Below are positions 60,004 through 64,000 of a stretch of 64,000 nucleotides of DNA, in pieces. The stretch comes from Paenibacillus phyllosphaerae (lineage in GTDB: Bacteria > Bacillota > Bacilli > Paenibacillales > Paenibacillaceae), in assembly GCF_014192105.1 (NCBI RefSeq), contig NZ_JACHXK010000025.1, positions 16,708-80,707 of the forward strand, read 5' to 3'. A program made the translations under genes and the position numbers. Under the pieces are notes generated by a model, which ran no database searches, was not told where the DNA came from, and was given only the letters and a program-made list of their open reading frames with translations. Numbering within the stretch: position 1 is the first letter of the stretch; every line of letters begins with the position of its first letter.

Positions 60004-61127
60004 GCTGCAGTCCTCCCAATTGCATCCAAGGCCTCTATTTTTGTTACTTTCCAAACGGAAAGCAAGGATCCAGCGAGGGACATTATAACAAAAGCGCTGC
60101 TTGTTAACGCAATGGTAGAGGATTGAAGCAGAAACGGCATTCCACTAGGCAATATGGATTCAGTCACTTGGATAAGAAGCATGCTGACGACTAGACTGCC
60201 TGCTGATAATAGTAACACTTGAAGAGCAACGCTTCGAACAAGGTACCCGGTGCGCGTTCCGATAGCCTTCAGGATTCCGAACTGACTGCTTTTCTGAATG
60301 GTGATGACATAGAAAAACACAGCTAAGACGAACGAAGAGATGATAAACAAAAAGATAATCATCATCCAAAGTGATCCCTGTTCTTCCTTATAGCCAGGGA
60401 TGGCCGATACGGCATCTGCTTTAGTCACGATTTCGGCGTCAGCGAGAACTGCGGTAAGCTGTTCCTTCTGATGTGTATTTGCCTTTACGGCAACCGCATT
60501 GTAAGTTGAATCTGTCCATTTTGTCGCACTCGACGTCCTCGTTATAGTCGTCAATTGAAGCTGTTGCCAATCGTGTTCATTCAGAAAGACTGCTGGTGAG
60601 TGGCTGAATGATTCATGGTTAACAAAACCGCTGACCGTCCATTTTAAGCCTGAGGCCTGATCAATCAAGACCGTACCTAGACCAATTCCCGAATCTTTCA
60701 ACTTACGATCAACAAGTACCTGCCCAGTCCCGGTGGCTGTGATTGCTGCACCTTCGGTTAATTTGGGCATCAACCAGCCTTCCGGATTTATTCCAAGAAG
60801 CGTTACGTCCAGTTTGCCAATCTTCCCCTCTGCTGTCATGGTGGTCATCTTGACACCAAGTGGTTGAACATCATCTTCTCCGACAATTGAACTTGCTTGC
60901 AATAATACTTGTTCGCTGATTTGTGAACGGGTAAATCGATGATTCGAATCCTTCTCCATAATAAAATGCGTAGCATCCATATTCTGAATCGATGCAGCAT
61001 TATCATAGGCAAGTCCACGCGCTAGCCCGGTAACAAAAAGAACCAAAAAGGCGACGAGCAGCATTATTATCGATATGAGCGAATAACGGACTTTGACAAA
61101 CCTCATCTCTCGAATGGCCAAATACAT
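60000..61127 (-). CDS. ABC transporter permease (FtsX/MacB family)
   Basis: A 375-aa permease with the FtsX layout: one N-terminal helix (about 17-38), a large extracytoplasmic domain (40-250) and three C-terminal helices. The motif FGILKAIGTRTGYLVRSV before the last two helices is characteristic. It is coupled to the ATPase gene by an ATGA overlap. The pump probably moves a lipid or peptide or transduces a signal rather than taking up a nutrient. Confidence 0.88.
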   Translation of the reverse strand: MYLAIREMRFVKVRYSLISIIMLLVAFLVLFVTGLARGLAYDNAASIQNMDATHFIMEKDSNHRFTRSQISEQVLLQASSIVGEDDVQPLGVKMTTMTAEGKIGKLDVTLLGINPEGWLMPKLTEGAAITATGTGQVLVDRKLKDSGIGLGTVLIDQASGLKWTVSGFVNHESFSHSPAVFLNEHDWQQLQLTTITRTSSATKWTDSTYNAVAVKANTHQKEQLTAVLADAEIVTKADAVSAIPGYKEEQGSLWMMIIFLFIISSFVLAVFFYVITIQKSSQFGILKAIGTRTGYLVRSVALQVLLLSAGSLVVSMLLIQVTESILPSGMPFLLQSSTIALTSSAFVIMSLAGSLLSVWKVTKIEALDAIGRTAA

Positions 61128-61192
61128 TGTGCTTCCCTCCCTTGAATGTCCTCAGTATAGGAAGCGAATATAAACGGCGCATAAATAACAAA

Positions 61193-62425
61193 TTACAATT
61201 TGGGGAGTGTTACGTGAAAACGGGCTCCTTCCCCTGGCGAGCTGCTCACATGGATATTCCCCTCGTGCAGCTGCACAATCTTTTTCACAATGGAAAGTCC
61301 CAGACCCGTTCGACCCGAAGAACGTTCACGTGCACGATCGATACGGTAGAAGCGATCGAATAAAAAGGGTAAATGTTCAGAGGCGATTCCTTCCCCGGTA
61401 TCCGAGATTATGATACACGTTTGCGTTTGTCCTTCCTCAGCCCGGACTTCAACGCTACGCCCCGTCGGGATATGATTCACCGCGTTGCTCAACAAATTAG
61501 TCCACACCTGCATCAGCAGCACCTCATCGCCATAAACCTTAAGCTGCTCGGGAATTGACAGCTTCAATAGCAGTTCCTTCTCCTCTAGCTGCCATTGCAA
61601 CATCTCTACGGCTTGACGGATTTGGCTTCGTAAAGAGAAGCTCTTTTTGTTCAGCGCCTCTTCCCCTTGTTCCAGTGTAGAGAGCAGCAACAACTGTTTG
61701 CTCAGCATAGAGAGATGCCGGCTTTCGGTTTCTACGATAGCGGCATATTGCTCGCGTTCTTCTTTACGTAGATCCCCTTGCGCTAAAACTTTAGCAAACC
61801 CTTGAATTGAGGTAAGGGGCGATTGGATTTCGTGTGATACGTTCGCTACAAACTGCTGTCGTGCTAGGTCGACGCGCTCCAACTCCCGGCTCATCGTAGT
61901 AAAATGCTCGGCTAACTGACCGATTTCATCACGTCTACCTGTCGCTAACCGGTAATTGTAGTCCCCTTGCGCGAGGCGTTTAGTCGCTTCAGTTAACCTC
62001 GTGATTGGCTTGACGATATAACGCGTGCTGATCAAAAACAATAAAATACTGATTAGGATGGTCAGCAATCCGACTAAAGCAAAGAAGGTACGAAGCTCGC
62101 CAAACTGCAGCAAAACATCCGGCCGCATAAACAAGGCGTATTTTTTCATTGATGATTGAACGGGCACGCCTACGGTATTGCTTAATCGGTTATCAAAGAA
62201 TCCGGAGATGAACGGTTTGTTCGGGAACCGCGCCACTCCGTGATAAATGCCGCCGCCTAGAACCAGCGCTATATCCTGCTTGTCCAGGTCATGCCGCCGG
62301 AAACTCCTTCCGAAGAAATGTGACTCCTCCTGCCCATCTGTCACATAGATTTCGTACCCAAGCGCGGCCGCATTGCGAAGATAGCGCTCCATACCTGTAG
62401 GCTCTGATTCAATGAATTCCTTCAT
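61193..62425 (-). CDS. Sensor histidine kinase, 5'-truncated
   Basis: A 410-aa frame with one membrane segment (112-133), HAMP (134-186), the DHp phospho-His198 in NVSHEIQSPLTSI and a complete ATPase domain (WTNLLSNAVNH, ISDTGEGIASEHLPFLFDRFYR, SGRTGLGLSIVKKI). The first membrane helix expected before the extracytoplasmic sensor is missing: the sequence begins inside the sensor at 62425. Immediately upstream lie the first 16 codons of a response regulator, so a deletion removed most of that gene and the kinase 5' end. The kinase may be untranslated or mislocalised. Confidence 0.85.
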   Translation of the reverse strand: MKEFIESEPTGMERYLRNAAALGYEIYVTDGQEESHFFGRSFRRHDLDKQDIALVLGGGIYHGVARFPNKPFISGFFDNRLSNTVGVPVQSSMKKYALFMRPDVLLQFGELRTFFALVGLLTILISILLFLISTRYIVKPITRLTEATKRLAQGDYNYRLATGRRDEIGQLAEHFTTMSRELERVDLARQQFVANVSHEIQSPLTSIQGFAKVLAQGDLRKEEREQYAAIVETESRHLSMLSKQLLLLSTLEQGEEALNKKSFSLRSQIRQAVEMLQWQLEEKELLLKLSIPEQLKVYGDEVLLMQVWTNLLSNAVNHIPTGRSVEVRAEEGQTQTCIIISDTGEGIASEHLPFLFDRFYRIDRARERSSGRTGLGLSIVKKIVQLHEGNIHVSSSPGEGARFHVTLPKL

Positions 62426-62481
62426 ATCCTCGGCAATGCTCTAATACTTGGGTCATCGTCAGCAAGCAATAGATGGTTCAT
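62422..62481 (-). pseudogene. Response-regulator N-terminal remnant
   Basis: ATG 62481 with GGAGG upstream encodes MNHLLLADDDPSIRAL, the acidic-pocket start of a receiver domain, then stops after 19 codons. The frame joins the kinase sensor region directly, so the receiver and DNA-binding domains are deleted. Confidence 0.8.
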
Positions 62482-62620
62482 TACAACAACCTCCAGTTCA
62501 TTCCCTCTGTTTGGAGATAGCATAACACAGAACAAAGCCGACACATGCAAAAGACTCCACTCCGCGATTTTAAGATGTACTTCTGTCTTTTCACCAACTA
62601 AAACATTTCATTTGTTGCGT

Positions 62621-62665
62621 TAATCTGCCTTTAGCTTAATGAAAAGAAGCAGCTGCGCGGCTGAA
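62621..62665 (-). repeat. Intergenic hairpin repeat, copy 17 (left half)
   Basis: CTGCCTTTAGCTTAATGAAA then AGCAGCTGCGCGGCTG; the copy is interrupted at about 62662 by the end of an IS3-type element. Confidence 0.7.
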
Positions 62666-62790
62666 CTGCACCCGTCAAGTAGACAGTACAAATAATATAA
62701 TTTTAGGCGGCCTCGGTCTGTATTCCATTGGACTGAGGCTGTTTAATTTGGCTTGTAATCGAACGTGGTTATATAAGTGGATGATCACGA
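62663..62790 (-). mobile_element. IS3-family transposase 3' remnant
   Basis: The minus strand encodes the end of an IS3 OrfB: YNHVRLQAKLNSLSPMEYR, stopping at 62675. The terminal sequence TGAACTGCACCCGTCAAGT (62662-62680) looks like the IS end and abuts repeat copy 17. The rest of the element is absent. Confidence 0.75.
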
Positions 62791-62795
62791 TTCGG

Positions 62796-62847
62796 CAATG
62801 TACCCAAGTTCTTGTCATTCACTAATAACAAGAACTTGGGTACATTG
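62796..62847. repeat. Perfect 20-bp inverted repeat
   Basis: CAATGTACCCAAGTTCTTGT (62796-62815) is exactly inverted at 62828-62847 around a 12-nt loop, followed by ATAAAAAAAATCC on the plus strand. One arm plus flank recurs at 52002. It may be two fused ends of a mobile element or a terminator. No gene was seen in 62848-63033. Confidence 0.8.
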
Positions 62848-63033
62848 ATAAAAAAAATCCGCATAATTAGCGGATTCGATTGTACGTATTTCTTGTTCTC
62901 CGACAGTTGTCCTCCACATCTTATGACACGGATTCTCTCTCTTAGGGGTGTTTTGATTTTTCTCACAATATGGGGTCAGTTCATAGCCACCTGTACCGCT
63001 TTTTTTGCAGCTTTCATCGAATAGTGCTATCTC

Positions 63034-64000
63034 TTATTTCAGAGTAATTTCAAACTTCGCTCCTGACTCGCCCGCGAACATAATGGTGCCATTTTTAGGA
63101 AGTACGGTTGCTTTGTCTGATTTGACGACACCGAGACCGACGCATGCACCGTTCTCGTCATACACGGCATATGAGCCCTTAGAAGATGATGATACCGTTA
63201 TGGTCTTGCCGGCGGCACGATCTGGAATCGAATACCACTTGGCATAACCGCTTGCCTGAATGGTCGTTGAAGAGTGTCTGCCCGTGTAGATCGGCTTCAA
63301 GGCATCTTCGCTTACTAATAGGCTTCCCCCATAACGAAGGTACTCAACACCATCCTGCTCGTAGAAATCAAGCGGCGTAACGTCTCTGCTGCCCGTTGTA
63401 GGAATCTGATGGTCAGCGACAGCTGTATTCAGACCCGTAATTCTCTGGTCAATAACGTAACCAGGTGCTTCTTTGAACAATTGAACTTGTATGGAGCCGA
63501 GGCTCAATAAGGCGACTGAAGTATATTTCTCGTTAATGACATAATAACGTTTGCCATCCCGTTCCTTCCATGCATTAAGTACCTCTTCAGAGACATCGTT
63601 AGGTTCGAGCTTCTCGGCAGCATACTCCGATATCGCAAGCTGTCCGAGTCCCGGTAACGATAGATATTGTCGAGTCCACATGTAGGTACGGCCGTTGTTC
63701 TCCTTGACGATATTAATTTTCACGTTTCCGTCCGCGCTCAAAAATGAACCATCTGCCGAATACGTGTATTTCTCGGCTGGATAATTCGGAACTTGAGGCG
63801 TCGCAATCGACAACTCCCCGCTATTGGCAATGTTAACAGTAATTAATTGATTCGTTGCACCATACACACCTGCAGAATTCAGCAATTCCTCCGGCATGTC
63901 AGCTATAACAGGCGCTCCGTATGACTTCTCGGCCTTTATTTCATTAATGGTCCCTTTTTCCTTCAAGGCATGGAGCAGAATTTGGTTGGCCAGCAGCTGA
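63034..64000 (-). CDS. Serine hydrolase (beta-lactamase-like family) C-terminal part, start outside window
   Basis: The frame ends at 63034 and is open through the window edge (QLLANQILLHALKEKGTI at the edge), giving at least 321 residues. The segment at the edge matches the end of the PF00144 penicillin-binding-like domain of Paenibacillus serine hydrolases; the remaining 290 residues are a beta-rich C-terminal extension (YTYSADGSFLSADGN, KWYSIPDRAAGKTITVSSS) typical of those exported proteins. The catalytic SxxK and YxN motifs would lie outside the window, so function is inferred. Confidence 0.65.
   Translation of the reverse strand, partial: QLLANQILLHALKEKGTINEIKAEKSYGAPVIADMPEELLNSAGVYGATNQLITVNIANSGELSIATPQVPNYPAEKYTYSADGSFLSADGNVKINIVKENNGRTYMWTRQYLSLPGLGQLAISEYAAEKLEPNDVSEEVLNAWKERDGKRYYVINEKYTSVALLSLGSIQVQLFKEAPGYVIDQRITGLNTAVADHQIPTTGSRDVTPLDFYEQDGVEYLRYGGSLLVSEDALKPIYTGRHSSTTIQASGYAKWYSIPDRAAGKTITVSSSSKGSYAVYDENGACVGLGVVKSDKATVLPKNGTIMFAGESGAKFEITLK

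Noticed and set aside
42225..62665. Possible CRISPR array
   Set aside because: The repeats are dispersed between genes at kilobase spacing with variable hairpins, not regularly spaced with unique spacers.

Overview
The window reads as chromosomal DNA of a Paenibacillus-like Gram-positive bacterium. The basis is gene content: a bshB2-yojF bacillithiol pair, a secreted GH76 mannanase with carbohydrate-binding modules, many one- and two-component regulators beside sugar and drug genes, strong AGGAGG ribosome sites with frequent TTG/GTG starts, and IS110/IS3 debris. No rRNA, tRNA or CRISPR array was seen.

Layout. (1) 1-18.3 kb is ordinary accessory chromosome: the 3'-truncated GH76 gene with a catabolite-control site, DNA alkylation repair, a DHFR-family protein, a decayed merR/aldo-keto reductase pair, bshB2-yojF, a BclA-like C1q-fold protein, and several regulator-plus-oxidoreductase or transporter modules (HxlR/SDR, TetR/SDR and an MFS-multicopper oxidase operon, LysR/hydrolase-MFS, azoreductase). 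(2) 18.6-38.8 kb is the most interesting part: fifteen tightly packed minus-strand genes, divergent from a GAF-LuxR regulator, that look like a biosynthetic gene cluster built on free-standing carrier proteins. It holds two carrier proteins, a DltA-like amino-acid adenylation enzyme, a protein fusing two SagB-type nitroreductase domains to an AMP-forming ligase, three paralogues resembling the BtrH N-terminal (C39-like) fold, a flavin halogenase-like enzyme, a DapL-type aminotransferase, a class II aldolase, a sialidase-fold protein, an MMSDH-type aldehyde dehydrogenase, an MFS exporter, a cation/proton antiporter and an Sfp-type phosphopantetheinyl transferase. A plausible flow is: Sfp activates the carriers, the DltA-like enzyme and the fused ligase load them, redox, amination and halogenation act on tethered or free intermediates, the BtrH-like Cys protein releases or transfers the product, and the transporters export it. 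The product is unknown to me. (3) 39.4-42.1 kb has visibly higher GC and carries a guanine-riboswitch-controlled purine permease and an aldo-keto reductase. (4) 42.2-64 kb is a mosaic of small genes, frameshifted remnants, IS110 and IS3 fragments and a two-component/ABC module in which most of the response regulator is deleted. It contains 17 copies or fragments of one intergenic repeat, all in one orientation, mostly placed just after the stop codon of a minus-strand gene, with a variable but self-complementary hairpin between conserved boxes. A chemotaxis receptor with a SigD-like promoter, two histidine phosphatases, two AraC regulators and a serine hydrolase cut by the window edge complete the region.

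Functional names come from recognised motifs and family resemblance read by eye; no database search was run.
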